DNA from: Candidatus Poribacteria bacterium
GTDB taxonomy: Bacteria; Poribacteria; WGA-4E; WGA-3G
Assembly: GCA_028820635.1 (NCBI GenBank)
Contig: JAPPIG010000019.1
Coordinates: 62,001-126,000, forward strand
DNA: 64,000 nt
Direction: 5' to 3'
Below, piece by piece: positions 1 through 9,900 of this stretch. Within the stretch, counting starts at the first letter, position 1. Every line of letters starts with the position of its first letter. The position numbers were made by a program, and so were the translations under genes. The notes beneath the pieces are model-generated. The model ran no database searches and was not told the DNA's origin. It saw nothing but the letters and a program-made list of their open reading frames with translations.

Positions 1-22
1 GGAGGGAACTCCGATTCCCGAT
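1..22. repeat. REP-like arm, cut by window edge
   Basis: The first bases match, less the leading GTA, the REP-like arm seen intact at 28101 and 33477 (GGAGGGAACTCCGATTCCCG). The inner GGGAA/TTCCC can pair as a small hairpin. The left part of the element lies outside the window. It sits just after the stop codon of the leftward gene 29..3694. Confidence 0.6.
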
Positions 23-28
23 TACTTT

Positions 29-3000
29 TTAATGCTGGACAACCATTTTGCGAGTCGCTGAGAAATCCCCTGCATTAAGCGTATAAAAATAGATACCACT
101 TGCAACAGGTTCACCCGTTACGTTTCGTCCATTCCAATGGAAAGTATGTTTCCCTGATCGTTGAAATCCAAGTGGTTGATGGGAGATTAAACGACCATTT
201 GCATCGTGGATTGAAAGAGAAACATGTGTGCCTTTGGCAAGAGAATAGGGAATCCAAGTTTCGGGATTAAACGGATTGGGATAGTTTTGTAAAAGTAGAT
301 TTGGGATTGACACTGTGGACAGTATTGGTTGATCAGATGTATTATGCTGAAGTTCTTCTACGGCAAGGTTCAAAAGGTTTGTATCAACACGAAAAATGCT
401 GAGTTGGTATAGGTCGGTTACGTATAGGGCAGAGTCCATGATGGCAAGGTCAGTGGGGGATTGTAATAGTGCATAGCGGGCGCGGCGACGCATCGTACGC
501 GAATCAACAATTTGAATACTATGGCTATCAAGCAAATAGAGAAAGTTCCCCTGAATTGCTGCAGCGATAGGTAGCTGGGTTTCAACATAGTTGGACAGCG
601 GCGTAAGTTGCTGCGGGTCTGTTCCATCTAATTTTAATACTCCTTGTTGGCTATCTAAAACATATACAAATTCATCCGCAAGAGCAACATTCGTTGCGGC
701 TCCTTCTGTGGCAAAGTGAGCAATTGGACGCGGACGCGCTGGTTCAGAAATATCTAATATGTGAACACCACCTTCAAGTGAAGCAAGGAAAGCATGTGAG
801 GTATTGTATGCAATTCTATATACACTACCTGTGAATTCACGTTTGCTAACGATTTGGCGACGGTTTGGATCACTAATATCAACTACAATGAGTGACCTTG
901 CACATAGATACGCATAGTCGCCAATTATCGCAATTTCCCAAACTGGATCAGTGGCTGGGATATGTGTGACGGTTTTTCCTGTTCCCAGATCAACAATATC
1001 CATTCCTACATCTGTGCCGACGAAAGCATGCTGCTTTTCAATCTGAACACATAACGCGCCTTGTTCGCCAGAAAACGATCGGATATCCTGCGTTATTCTA
1101 CCGGTGTAAGGTTCAGTTAATTCAGCTATTTTTAAACCTCCAGTCCCGTTTGCAATAGCGATAGTAGGTTTATCACCCGCACTGTCCACATCAAGCCCAT
1201 AGGTGGTACCGCTCGCGTTGTAATGATTTATCCAGACTGGCATATCAGGTTCTGTCACATCAAGCGTTTGTATACCGCCCTTTCCATCTGCAACATAAGC
1301 ATAGGTTGCCTTATCAGCAGCCGAATACCGTAGTTCAACGTCTTCTGCATTTCCAATAGTGGGATGCGATAAAATTAAACGCGGTCTTTGTGGGTTGTTG
1401 ACATTAACGATATGAAGACCTGCTTGTTGATCGGTCAGGTAAAGCAAACCTTCATAGAACTTCATTGCCGAAGTTAATCCCGGTGTGTTTACCCAAGAAA
1501 TCGGTTCTGGGGCTAAAGCGGCACCGATATCCAAAATACGTAAATTATTGGAAAGGAGGAGTGCATATTTTCCGAGCACCTCAAAATCAAAAGCAAGCAA
1601 CGGTACAGTACCCGTAACGGTAAAACCGCCGAGAGGATCCAAAGTTAAAATGTATAATCCTTTTGCATTGTCACTTATATAAACTTTTCCTTCATCGTTT
1701 GTAGAGACTTTAAAAGGTGTTCCCGCAGTTTTAAATGTTCGTCGCGGGTGTGGGTTTTCGTTGTTTAGTACGTCCTGCTGTTTAAAGACCAAAAGTCCCC
1801 GTACTGTATCAAGTGTGTATAGGTTTCCGTTTGCTAAATGGACATCGCGCGCATCTTGAAACCCCCCAAGTGTTTTAACAATACGAGGTGAAGTTAGAGG
1901 ATTAACTTCAATAAGGTGCACACCTGATTTGCCGTCTGCAATATAGGCATTGTCTCCATCAATGGCGATGGCTTGTGCGTTTCCCGGTGTCGCAATTTCA
2001 CCTATTCGTGTGGGTGAAGGGTTTAAGGTAAAAATTTCAAGGCCCCAGTCACTCGTAGCAAAGGCTTTTTCTTCCTGAATGATAATCTCGTTATAGTTAC
2101 TTGAAAGATGAATTTGGGACATCGGTTCTAATTTTGTTAAGAAATTCGTGGCAATTAAGGAAGTGCCTACCAGACGACCTAAACTTATGGGTTGCGAATT
2201 GCTGTTAGGGAGGTAAGTTACTGAATTAGGACGTAAAAGATATCGGGATTGTTCTATATTTCTTTGTGCACCATTTGGTTTTCCTATGTCAATCGAAGCA
2301 TCACCTACCCCAGGTTTAGCAATATATCTGAATGTTTGCGGATATTCAGAAGTGACAATTAACAGAATTTGCCCATCACCACTTAAATTGCTAATTTCTA
2401 TCTTATTCGTATGGAATGTGTCAACACCGTTTGGGTCTGATACTGACGGAATAGGTTTGACGACTGCGCCGTTACTATTTGAGACGAGATAGACAATATT
2501 TGCGTGGAGATGTGCTTGGGTGCTTGCTTTTAGAGTCAGTTCAAGGTTGTCTGGTAGATTCTGAAATAAGATATATTCTACACCCCAACTGTCAATTGGA
2601 ATATCAGCAGAAGTAGTCGGATAATGTGTGATGCGTGGTGTGCGTGCTGTAATTTTTCTGTTGCGTAGATTTACGTAGCTAAGGTGTTTGCCAAGTCTGG
2701 CATTGTTTAACCAATTTGCACCTCCCCAATTGAGAAATGCGTCAACGAAGTGCTTGTTCTTTCCTAAAGTTAGATCAATAGCTGGCAAACCAAGTGTATC
2801 TTCAGCGGCAAGTTGTCGAACAAAGTTAATACCTCCATGGTTTTCGTAGAGATAGAGCAGAAGCATGAAAGCTGCACCGTAATAGGTATCATTATTATTT
2901 GCAGTGGTTAGAGAAATACTTGGATTTGCGAGGTAGCCGTCAACAAATAAATTATGAACCGTACCATAGATACCCCATTCTGTGAAGGATGCAATCCCCT

Positions 3001-3694
3001 CTTCTAACCAACGTTGATCACTCTTACCACCATTTTGATACCAATTGACCAGATGTGCAAACTCGTGTGTAAGGCTACTATAGAAGGTGTGTCGTGAACG
3101 TTCTTTGAATTGAAAAATATCCATATAAAGCATATCACGGCGATTACTGGTCGGATATGTCGGGTGCTGATCGGTAGGTGAAAAATACCCTCCATAATCC
3201 GCTCCTGAAGCGTTCATGCCGACATCGTGAAATAGGATCGTTATCCGATTTTCACGATCTAAACCGGGTTGAAATTCCGAACCTATCCAATGATGTACTT
3301 TAGGGTAAATATTTGTGTCAAACGTATTTGCAATGTCATCAGCCTCAGCTTTAGTTAACATATCCTGAACAGTGTTATCAATGTAGACATAGCAATGTTC
3401 ACCTACTGCAACGCAGGTAGCCTTGATAGACGTTTCTGGAATGTGAATAAAAAATCGGTCTATCTGACCTAATTGAGCGGGTGCTGCAGGTGCTGACAAA
3501 ACAGGTTCGGTATTTCTCAAGTTAAAATCTTGAGCCGAGTGCAAGCGTTCAATTAACAGTGGCGTGCCGCACTTCCAACAAGGATCGGCATGAAGAACAG
3601 GAGCAAAACCGCAGAACCATCCTACAAGGAAAATTAAACTAATTGCTAAAAAATAACGTGGTATTAAAGGGAGAGTGTTTAATATTTTTGACAT
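29..3694 (-). CDS. Secreted zincin-like protein with LVIVD-type beta-propeller and FlgD-like C-terminal domain
   Basis: A 1221-residue exported protein. Residues about 12-36 form a signal peptide or membrane segment. A gluzincin-like motif is visible: HEFAH at 210-214, followed by EEGIASFTEW at about 231-240, giving two His and a downstream Glu as likely zinc ligands. From about 540 to 1100 there are many repeats of the type 'AYVADGKGGIQTLDV' and 'VHILDISEPARPRPIA', typical of LVIVD-type propeller blades. The last 90 residues carry NYPNPFNPETW and end ASGIYFYTLNAG..RKMVV, the FlgD-like/T9SS-type-A-like tail found on exported proteins in several phyla. A role as a surface peptidase or adhesin is inference. 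No close partner gene is visible. Confidence 0.8.
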   Translation of the reverse strand: MSKILNTLPLIPRYFLAISLIFLVGWFCGFAPVLHADPCWKCGTPLLIERLHSAQDFNLRNTEPVLSAPAAPAQLGQIDRFFIHIPETSIKATCVAVGEHCYVYIDNTVQDMLTKAEADDIANTFDTNIYPKVHHWIGSEFQPGLDRENRITILFHDVGMNASGADYGGYFSPTDQHPTYPTSNRRDMLYMDIFQFKERSRHTFYSSLTHEFAHLVNWYQNGGKSDQRWLEEGIASFTEWGIYGTVHNLFVDGYLANPSISLTTANNNDTYYGAAFMLLLYLYENHGGINFVRQLAAEDTLGLPAIDLTLGKNKHFVDAFLNWGGANWLNNARLGKHLSYVNLRNRKITARTPRITHYPTTSADIPIDSWGVEYILFQNLPDNLELTLKASTQAHLHANIVYLVSNSNGAVVKPIPSVSDPNGVDTFHTNKIEISNLSGDGQILLIVTSEYPQTFRYIAKPGVGDASIDIGKPNGAQRNIEQSRYLLRPNSVTYLPNSNSQPISLGRLVGTSLIATNFLTKLEPMSQIHLSSNYNEIIIQEEKAFATSDWGLEIFTLNPSPTRIGEIATPGNAQAIAIDGDNAYIADGKSGVHLIEVNPLTSPRIVKTLGGFQDARDVHLANGNLYTLDTVRGLLVFKQQDVLNNENPHPRRTFKTAGTPFKVSTNDEGKVYISDNAKGLYILTLDPLGGFTVTGTVPLLAFDFEVLGKYALLLSNNLRILDIGAALAPEPISWVNTPGLTSAMKFYEGLLYLTDQQAGLHIVNVNNPQRPRLILSHPTIGNAEDVELRYSAADKATYAYVADGKGGIQTLDVTEPDMPVWINHYNASGTTYGLDVDSAGDKPTIAIANGTGGLKIAELTEPYTGRITQDIRSFSGEQGALCVQIEKQHAFVGTDVGMDIVDLGTGKTVTHIPATDPVWEIAIIGDYAYLCARSLIVVDISDPNRRQIVSKREFTGSVYRIAYNTSHAFLASLEGGVHILDISEPARPRPIAHFATEGAATNVALADEFVYVLDSQQGVLKLDGTDPQQLTPLSNYVETQLPIAAAIQGNFLYLLDSHSIQIVDSRTMRRRARYALLQSPTDLAIMDSALYVTDLYQLSIFRVDTNLLNLAVEELQHNTSDQPILSTVSIPNLLLQNYPNPFNPETWIPYSLAKGTHVSLSIHDANGRLISHQPLGFQRSGKHTFHWNGRNVTGEPVASGIYFYTLNAGDFSATRKMVVQH

Positions 3695-3805
3695 TAGGAA
3701 ACCAAATTCCTTATAATTAGAATATTAGTAGTGCCACGAAATGTATTTTAATTTACAATGGTATTAATCTTTAAAAATTATTATGAAGCCAAAAGCTTTA
3801 ATGAT

Positions 3806-3967
3806 GTAATACCATTTCTAATATATAATGTGCCATTTGCGGAATATCTTGTAGGAGCGACCTCCTGGTCGCGACCAGGAGGTCGCTCCTACAGAAGAAA
3901 GGTCCGTTCAGCAGACAATAACAGTTGAATCTCTTAATGAGAGAGTATTTATTAGAATTGGTATAAG
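3806..3967. repeat. Miniature inverted-repeat element enclosing a REP palindrome
   Basis: The left end GTAATACCATTTCTAAT (3806-3822) is matched in inverted orientation by ATTAGAATTGGTATAAG (3951-3967). The same terminal pair recurs at 28051-28067 and 28214-28230 around another REP unit. This gives a 162-bp element of TIR, about 28 bp, REP palindrome, about 58 bp, TIR. It fills the gap between the divergent genes 29..3694 and archease, so it probably contributes to, or displaces, their promoters. No ORF is inside. The MITE-like reading is inference from the two matching copies. Confidence 0.55.
3851..3892. repeat. 42-bp perfect palindrome, REP-like
   Basis: Two arms of GTAGGAGCGACCTCCTGGTC plus a terminal G meet head to head as a perfect 42-bp palindrome. 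Each arm can also form its own hairpin (GCGACC/GGTCGC around TCCT). The arm recurs singly at 48713-48737. It resembles Pseudomonas REP sequences in its GTAGGAGCGA start. No REP-associated transposase was recognised in the window. Confidence 0.8.
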
Positions 3968-3991
3968 GTAACGTTTGCTCGCTAAAAAACT

Positions 3992-4411
3992 ATGAAACCT
4001 TTTGAATATATAGAACATACTGCTGATGCTGGGATGCGTGTTAAAGGTGATACCTTAAGAAATCTCTTTAATCATGCTGCACAAGGGTTGTTTGAAATGA
4101 TTGCTGTTGTGGACACAATTGATGAAACATCCTCAATTGACGTTGACATAGCGGCTGATTCTGTTGAAATGTTATTCGTTAAGTGGTTAGACGAGTTAGT
4201 CTTTAGACACGAAACAGATGAAATTTTCTTTAAGCGATCAGATATACAACATATTGACACTACAGAATTATCTGCTCAGGTGTATGGCGAACCCACAAAT
4301 TTTGACAAACATGTCGTTTATACCGAAATAAAGGCTGTAACCTATCACCAATTATATGTCCTTCAAAACCCTAATGGAGTTTGGGAAGCACAAGTTATTT
4401 TTGATTTGTGA
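3992..4411 (+). CDS. Archease family protein
   Basis: 139 residues, the usual archease length. The N-terminus FEYIEHTADAGMRV matches the family start (HTAD with an acidic metal-binding residue), and the C-terminus EIKAVTYHQLYV..WEAQVIFDL matches the conserved EVKAVTYH and final V-x-x-D strand. Archease assists the RNA ligase RtcB by promoting its guanylation; it acts in the cytoplasm in RNA repair or tRNA splicing. No rtcB lies in the window, so the partner must be elsewhere. The gene converges with the next gene across only 39 bp. Confidence 0.92.
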   Translation: MKPFEYIEHTADAGMRVKGDTLRNLFNHAAQGLFEMIAVVDTIDETSSIDVDIAADSVEMLFVKWLDELVFRHETDEIFFKRSDIQHIDTTELSAQVYGEPTNFDKHVVYTEIKAVTYHQLYVLQNPNGVWEAQVIFDL

Positions 4412-4450
4412 TGGTTCTCATGAGAAGTGAATTAACGCGTTGAGTTTTCT

Positions 4451-6094
4451 TTACAGTTTTTCTTTAATCAGCATTAACTGATTCGGTTTGACATCCTCAA
4501 TTTTATTGACTTTTCCATTGGGCCACAATACTTCAATAGTTTCGATAATTTCGTCATTTTTTATTCCAAAGATTGCGGTCAGTTCGCTTTGGGAACAGTA
4601 ACTTGAACCGGTTTTAACAGTTTGGGTTTGTGTGCCAATAGCGGAGGTAATCTGGATGCTTGCGCCAATTCCGTTACGATTGCTCAATTGTCCCAGAAGT
4701 TTTATCTTAATCCAGTTGTTACGGTTACCACCATCATTACGGTATAGATGCGCCTGTCCATTAGATGTAGTAATGAGGACATCAAAATCCCCGTCATTGT
4801 CTATGTCCCCATAGGCTGTTCCTCTCCCCACGATCGGTTTTGCCAAATCTGGTCCTACCTTTTGCAGCACATCAGCAAACTTTCCCTCAGATATATTCCG
4901 AAATAGGTGTGGCTTTTGTGCATAGGTAACTTCACTCTGGACGATATTGATGTCTGTTTCCACATGTCCATTTGCAGTAAAAATGTCAACGTTTCCATCC
5001 AGGTCAAAATCGAAGAAGAAACAACCAAAGGTCAATGTCAATAAACTTGCATTTCCGAGTTGTGCAATAGGCGCGTCGTCCATAAAAAAATCACCTTCGT
5101 TGTGGTAAAGATTCAACATTTCATTAGAAAAATTCCCAACAATGATACTTTCTCTACCACTACGGTTATAATCAGCGGCATCAACACCCATTGCGCCAGT
5201 GGCGACCCCGCTTTCGTTATATGCCACGCCTGCTAACATCCCAACTTCAATGAAAGTGCCATCACCGTTGTTTTGATAGAGTTTGTTAGGTTGCGTATCA
5301 TTTGCTTCAAAAATATCGGGGAGTCCATCTTGATTATAATCAAGGATGCAAACACCTAAGGATTTACTTGATGCATCGCTTATCCCTGATATTTGTGAGA
5401 CATCCATAAAAGTGCCGTTACCGCGATTTTCAAAGAGTTTACTGGCTTGACCAGTATATGATTCAGGGGTACAGTAAGATTTGGATTTACCATCAAGTGT
5501 GCAAAAAATGTCCGTTTCTATGCTCCATTCAACGTAATTAGCAACATAGATGTCGAGAAGTCCATCCAGGTTGTAATCGAACCAAGCACAACTTGTTCCG
5601 AAGCCCGGATTGTCAATACCAGCGTCTTTCGTAACATCCGTAAAAGTGCCATCGCCATTATTTTGGAAAAGTCGGTCAGCATTGAGACAACTTAGATAGA
5701 TGTCATCATCCCCGTCGTTATCGTAATCTGCAATTGCAACGCCCATACCATACAGAGGAATATCCAAACCAGCAGCTTTAGTCACATCAGCAAAAGTGCC
5801 ATCGCCATTATTTTCGTATAGTGCGAGAGTTTGCCGTTTTTCAGTTGGATGTCCCTCCCAATCTTTTCCATTAACGAGAAGAATGTCTTGCCACCCATCT
5901 GCATTGTAGTCAAAGAAAGCACAACCGGAGCCCATTGTTTCTGGTAAATATTTATTTCCAAATGCGCCGTTATTGTGGACGAAATCTATCCCCGCTGCTT
6001 GAGTGATTTCAGTGAATTGTGGTAAAAAATCTGATGAGACGCTCGTAGTTATAAATAAACAATGGAGCAGGACCGTAACTGTTAATTTTTTCAT
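4451..6094 (-). CDS. CRTAC1-like FG-GAP/VCBS repeat protein with ASPIC/UnbV domain
   Basis: 547 residues. The N-terminus MKKLTVTVLLHCLF.. is a signal peptide. At least six calcium-type repeats of the form D-[YF]-D/N-x-D-G-x-x-D-I are visible (DYNADGWQDI, DYDNDGDDDI, DYNLDGLLDI, DYNQDGLPDI, DFDLDGNVDI, DIDNDGDFDV), predicting an integrin-like beta-propeller. The last 90 residues (GASIQIT..GSSYCSQSE..IEVLWPNGK) fit an ASPIC/UnbV domain. Such proteins are exported and probably bind carbohydrate or matrix; no enzymatic activity is assumed. The gene is apparently monocistronic. Confidence 0.88.
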   Translation of the reverse strand: MKKLTVTVLLHCLFITTSVSSDFLPQFTEITQAAGIDFVHNNGAFGNKYLPETMGSGCAFFDYNADGWQDILLVNGKDWEGHPTEKRQTLALYENNGDGTFADVTKAAGLDIPLYGMGVAIADYDNDGDDDIYLSCLNADRLFQNNGDGTFTDVTKDAGIDNPGFGTSCAWFDYNLDGLLDIYVANYVEWSIETDIFCTLDGKSKSYCTPESYTGQASKLFENRGNGTFMDVSQISGISDASSKSLGVCILDYNQDGLPDIFEANDTQPNKLYQNNGDGTFIEVGMLAGVAYNESGVATGAMGVDAADYNRSGRESIIVGNFSNEMLNLYHNEGDFFMDDAPIAQLGNASLLTLTFGCFFFDFDLDGNVDIFTANGHVETDINIVQSEVTYAQKPHLFRNISEGKFADVLQKVGPDLAKPIVGRGTAYGDIDNDGDFDVLITTSNGQAHLYRNDGGNRNNWIKIKLLGQLSNRNGIGASIQITSAIGTQTQTVKTGSSYCSQSELTAIFGIKNDEIIETIEVLWPNGKVNKIEDVKPNQLMLIKEKL

Positions 6095-6194
6095 TAAGGA
6101 CTCTGAAAACAGTTATTTTGTAGTAGATTTTGGAATTACTTTGATACTCTGAACCAGCAAGGTTAAGAAACCTCGTCTACCAGTGAATTTTAAA

Positions 6195-6249
6195 GGGTTT
6201 ATACCATCTCTAGGGTGATTTATACAAAAAAACAGATATGGTATTACCC
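6195..6249. repeat. Short inverted repeat between two leftward genes
   Basis: GGGTTTATACCATCTCT at 6195-6211 is mirrored, with a few mismatches, by AGATATGGTATTACCC at 6234-6249. The ATACCAT core resembles the ends of the larger miniature elements at 3806 and 28051, so this may be a collapsed relative lacking a REP centre. It abuts the stop codon of the leftward gene 6251..6985 and could also act as a 3' hairpin. Confidence 0.4.
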
Positions 6250-6250
6250 A

Positions 6251-6985
6251 TTACCTCATTTTTAGTTTTCCCCAAGTCGTTGCAAGCTTAGATCGTGGTG
6301 AAACAGCCTGTGGTGTGCGTCTTCCGGGACCGCCATTTGGTATATTGGCACCGGTAATTTCAACATCATCAAACCGCACACGAGCGTCTGCCACGACGAG
6401 TCCAGCCTGTCCGCCAGGTAATGGATCAGGGTCAAACGCTGTGAAAACTTGGGGTTCAGCATCAACTTCCGCATCCAAATTTTGTATACTGAACTCAAGA
6501 TCTCCATTTTCATAAACAGTCGCTTTAAGTTGATACCATGTATCTTCTTCTGGGGTAAAAAAGTGTCGCACGGATGACCAATCATCGTGAACAGCTTTTA
6601 CAATTCTGACAATGTCAAAGACATAATCAATAAAAAATAGATAACGGCTATCTTCCTCACCTCTATCGTGGAGTGTCAGTCCAATGGATGGCGGTTCATT
6701 TCTATCGTCAACTAACTTTGCGCGGCAGGAAACACTATAATTTTTCCACTTCAGGTCTCCCGTAAGCCAGAGACTCATAAAACCCGGTTCGAAGATTTCC
6801 CCAACCGCTTCATTGTCATTGATCCACCATTTTTCGGCTTGGCGATTGAGGTTATAGATTTTCCATTCGCGGGTGTCATTATCTTCAAAGTCATCACGCC
6901 ACGTGCCTGCGAACGTAGGTAGTATCACATACATTGAGAAGCAGACAAAAATAGTACAGATAATTGTCAACATCGGTTTTTTCAT
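6251..6985 (-). CDS. Secreted protein of unknown function, probable beta-sandwich (LamG/DUF1080-like) fold
   Basis: 244 residues with a clear signal peptide (MKKPMLTIICTIFVCFSMYV..). After the signal come WRDDFEDNDTREWKI, LTGDLKWKNYSVSCRAKL, TWYQLKATVYENGDLEF and ARVRFDDVEI, the order of strands seen in secreted concanavalin-like or DUF1080-like domains that wrap carbohydrate. I see no catalytic residues I can name, so function is open. It lies only 10 bp downstream of the helicase gene 6995..10489 in the same direction, with a good AGGAGG before its ATG, so the two may be cotranscribed. Confidence 0.65.
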   Translation of the reverse strand: MKKPMLTIICTIFVCFSMYVILPTFAGTWRDDFEDNDTREWKIYNLNRQAEKWWINDNEAVGEIFEPGFMSLWLTGDLKWKNYSVSCRAKLVDDRNEPPSIGLTLHDRGEEDSRYLFFIDYVFDIVRIVKAVHDDWSSVRHFFTPEEDTWYQLKATVYENGDLEFSIQNLDAEVDAEPQVFTAFDPDPLPGGQAGLVVADARVRFDDVEITGANIPNGGPGRRTPQAVSPRSKLATTWGKLKMR

Positions 6986-6994
6986 AGTTTCCTC

Positions 6995-9900
6995 CTAAGG
7001 TTCTTTAACAATACACTGTCCATGTGAATCTGTATAAGGACAAGAACAACAATGCTCAAGATTTTTTGAAAAGATACCTTGCTGCAGTGATGTAATTTGT
7101 TTTTGCAATTGCTCAGTAATCTCCCTAAAATCCGCGCTGTTGAAGCACATCTGTTCAAACTTATTTTGTTCCATAAAATAAAAAGTAATATCCACATTTG
7201 GTTCATTTGGATAGGATTTATGAAAGAGTAACGTATATAGACCCATTTCTGGTTTACAATACACTGAATTTTGTGTTTCAAAAATTTTGAAATTGATAAT
7301 ATGCCATTGTCCTGTTTGATCTTTAAAAAGCCTATCAAACCGACTTGAGATGATGTGCCCATTTATATCCGCGTGAATTTGGTGGTTGGTATAGGATTCA
7401 GTTGCGGAAAATGCTGTTGCTGCAAGTTCAGAGTTCAGAAAATTATTTATGTATATGCCAATTTTTTCTTTTAGCTCTGCGGTTATTGATTTTTTTGTTA
7501 GTTCTGGATAATTTTCCAATGTTCCATCAATAATCTCATCAAGCTCTTCTTTGTGTGATGGATGTTTTATTTTTGCAAGGATGCGGCGGATTATAGCATC
7601 CATCTCAGTTTTATCCCAATCCCTTTGTTTTTTATTAAGCGGCGGTATGAGTAGCACATTTTCCAAGTAATAACGCAGTGGACAACTTGTGTAATTAGTC
7701 AATTCAGGAATAGTAAAGGAGGCTTTGAAATCCGAAGGTTTTAGAGAACGAAACGGGTGTTCGGGAAAGCCAACTGAAACTGTTTTATCGGATACTTGAT
7801 CTACATTTTTAGTAACGTTAAGTTGTCTTAAAATTGGAATGTTTAATTGGAAAGATTGGCTATTTTCACTGTTTTCTGGATATGAATTTAGCTTGACTGA
7901 TAGATTTATAGAATCTTGGTCAGGACTGATTGCCAGGTGGTCGTAAAGCCATTTTAACTTGTTTCGTGGTTTTTCATCGTCTCCACTTTTATAAAGAGAC
8001 CCAGATAAAATGAGTCTGTCTTCAGCACGTGTAGCACCGACGTAAAATAGACGTTTCTTTTCTGCTTCGTCTTTAGCATTGGCGCGATCTTTCATCAGAT
8101 TAATAATTTCAGGTTCAGTTTTTGTGTAACTATCATCTGGATTTAGCGGAGAAAAACCGATTCCAAGCAATTCATCAATATAAGGTTCTGTTACATATTT
8201 CCCCGTACGATCAAGACTTGGAAGTATCACTACAGGAAATTGTTTGCCTTTTGCAGAATGGATGGTCATAATTTGAACGGCAGTACTGCTTTCTTCAATC
8301 GGGGCATCCCCTTCACGAGGTTCTTCAGTAATTAAAATATCCAGAAACTCAATGAAGTCAGCCAAAGTTTGCTTCTTTTCATCGCTATCGAAATTACGGG
8401 ATAGGTCTAAAAGTTTTTGGTAATTTGCCCAACGTTGTGGTCCCTGTCTACCTAATCCCAATGTGCCAATCATTCCTGTGTCATTAACAATGGTTAGAAT
8501 AAGGCGGTTTACGGGTAAGCGATGGGCAACATCCATGTGGTTCTCTAAGGTCGCTATTGCGTTAGTAAGTTGGTCTGTAGGTGTCTGATTATTTTGTGCT
8601 TTCTCCCAGAAATTTTTTCCTTGCTGCTGCGAAATTTCGTATAGTTCCGTGTCTGAAATACCGAAGGCAGGACCTCGTAAGATTCCAACAAGAGAAGTGC
8701 TGTTTTCTTTTGGATCATTTAGAAAGTTAAGATAGTTCCAAATATCATAGATTTCTTGTCGTTGATAGAAACCCACACCCTCTGTAGTTAGGTAGGGAAT
8801 GCCTGCAGAAAGTAGCGCATGTTCAATATTTGGCAGGTGTGTCCTATAGCGGATTAGGATAGCGATGTCGCCATACTTAATTGGTTGTGGAGGTGCATCT
8901 CTACCTTCACCTTGCACCCACACTCTTTCCTCGTTTGCTACCATATTTTTGATGTGTTGTGCTATCAGTGCATATTCGTTTGCTGCCTCATTATCCTTCT
9001 GTCCCAGAATGATTTCTATAGTTCCATTTGCTTCAGCAGTGCGGGCATTTGTAAGGGGTTCATAAGGAACTTCGTATTCAGTTTCTGTTCCGTCTCCCAT
9101 CAAACGTTCAAAAAAGCAGTTAACGAATCCTACATTGTCGCGTAAGGAACGGAAATTTTCTTGGAGTATGATATTTTGACCATCATTCTCTTCTATTTTC
9201 CGTTTTGCCTTATCAAATATACGGACATCAGCATCACGGAATCCATAAATGCTTTGTTTGGGGTCACCAACAATGAATAGATTAACATCCTTTAGGTTAT
9301 TTGTGAACAGCATGACTAATTCATGCTGTAATTCATTTGTATCCTGAAATTCGTCTACCATGTAATACTTATGTCGTTCTAACAGTTTTTGGTGGATTTC
9401 CTCATTGTTATGGAGTAGATCGCGTGTTTTAATCTGCAGGTCTTCAAAATCAAGTTTACCTTGAGAGAGTTTATTATTTTGGTATTCGTCAAAAATTCGG
9501 GTGTAGAGCGCGAGTAAGGAATGGGTTGTGTTTAGTAGAAATTTGTCATCTGTTTCCTCACCCTCTGTGTTAAGAAGTGGTGCGGATTTAATTTTATCTG
9601 CTGCCGATTCCAGAGATTCTATTTCGTTTTCAATACCGGTTGTATCAACCCCTATCTTCAGAAAATTGGTTTTTGCTATGCTACCACTCTTGGTTGTAAT
9701 TAAATCTGCTATTTCTTTTAACAAATTCTGTACATCTGGGGCGGTAGGGTTTTTATCGGGGAGTGTTTCTAATTTTGTGGTTAATACATTAACCTCCGTC
9801 ACATTTTTGCCTTTAGCCACTTGTAAGACAGTTCTAAGACACCGGATGAATTCATTAGTCTCGGTTTCTGACATCAATTTTTCACGAAAAACTTTTTGCC

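Noticed and set aside
6982..7362. 126-residue open frame inside the helicase gene
   Set aside because: It is an alternate frame of the C-terminal nuclease region of the AddA-like gene, with biased sequence and no start signal.
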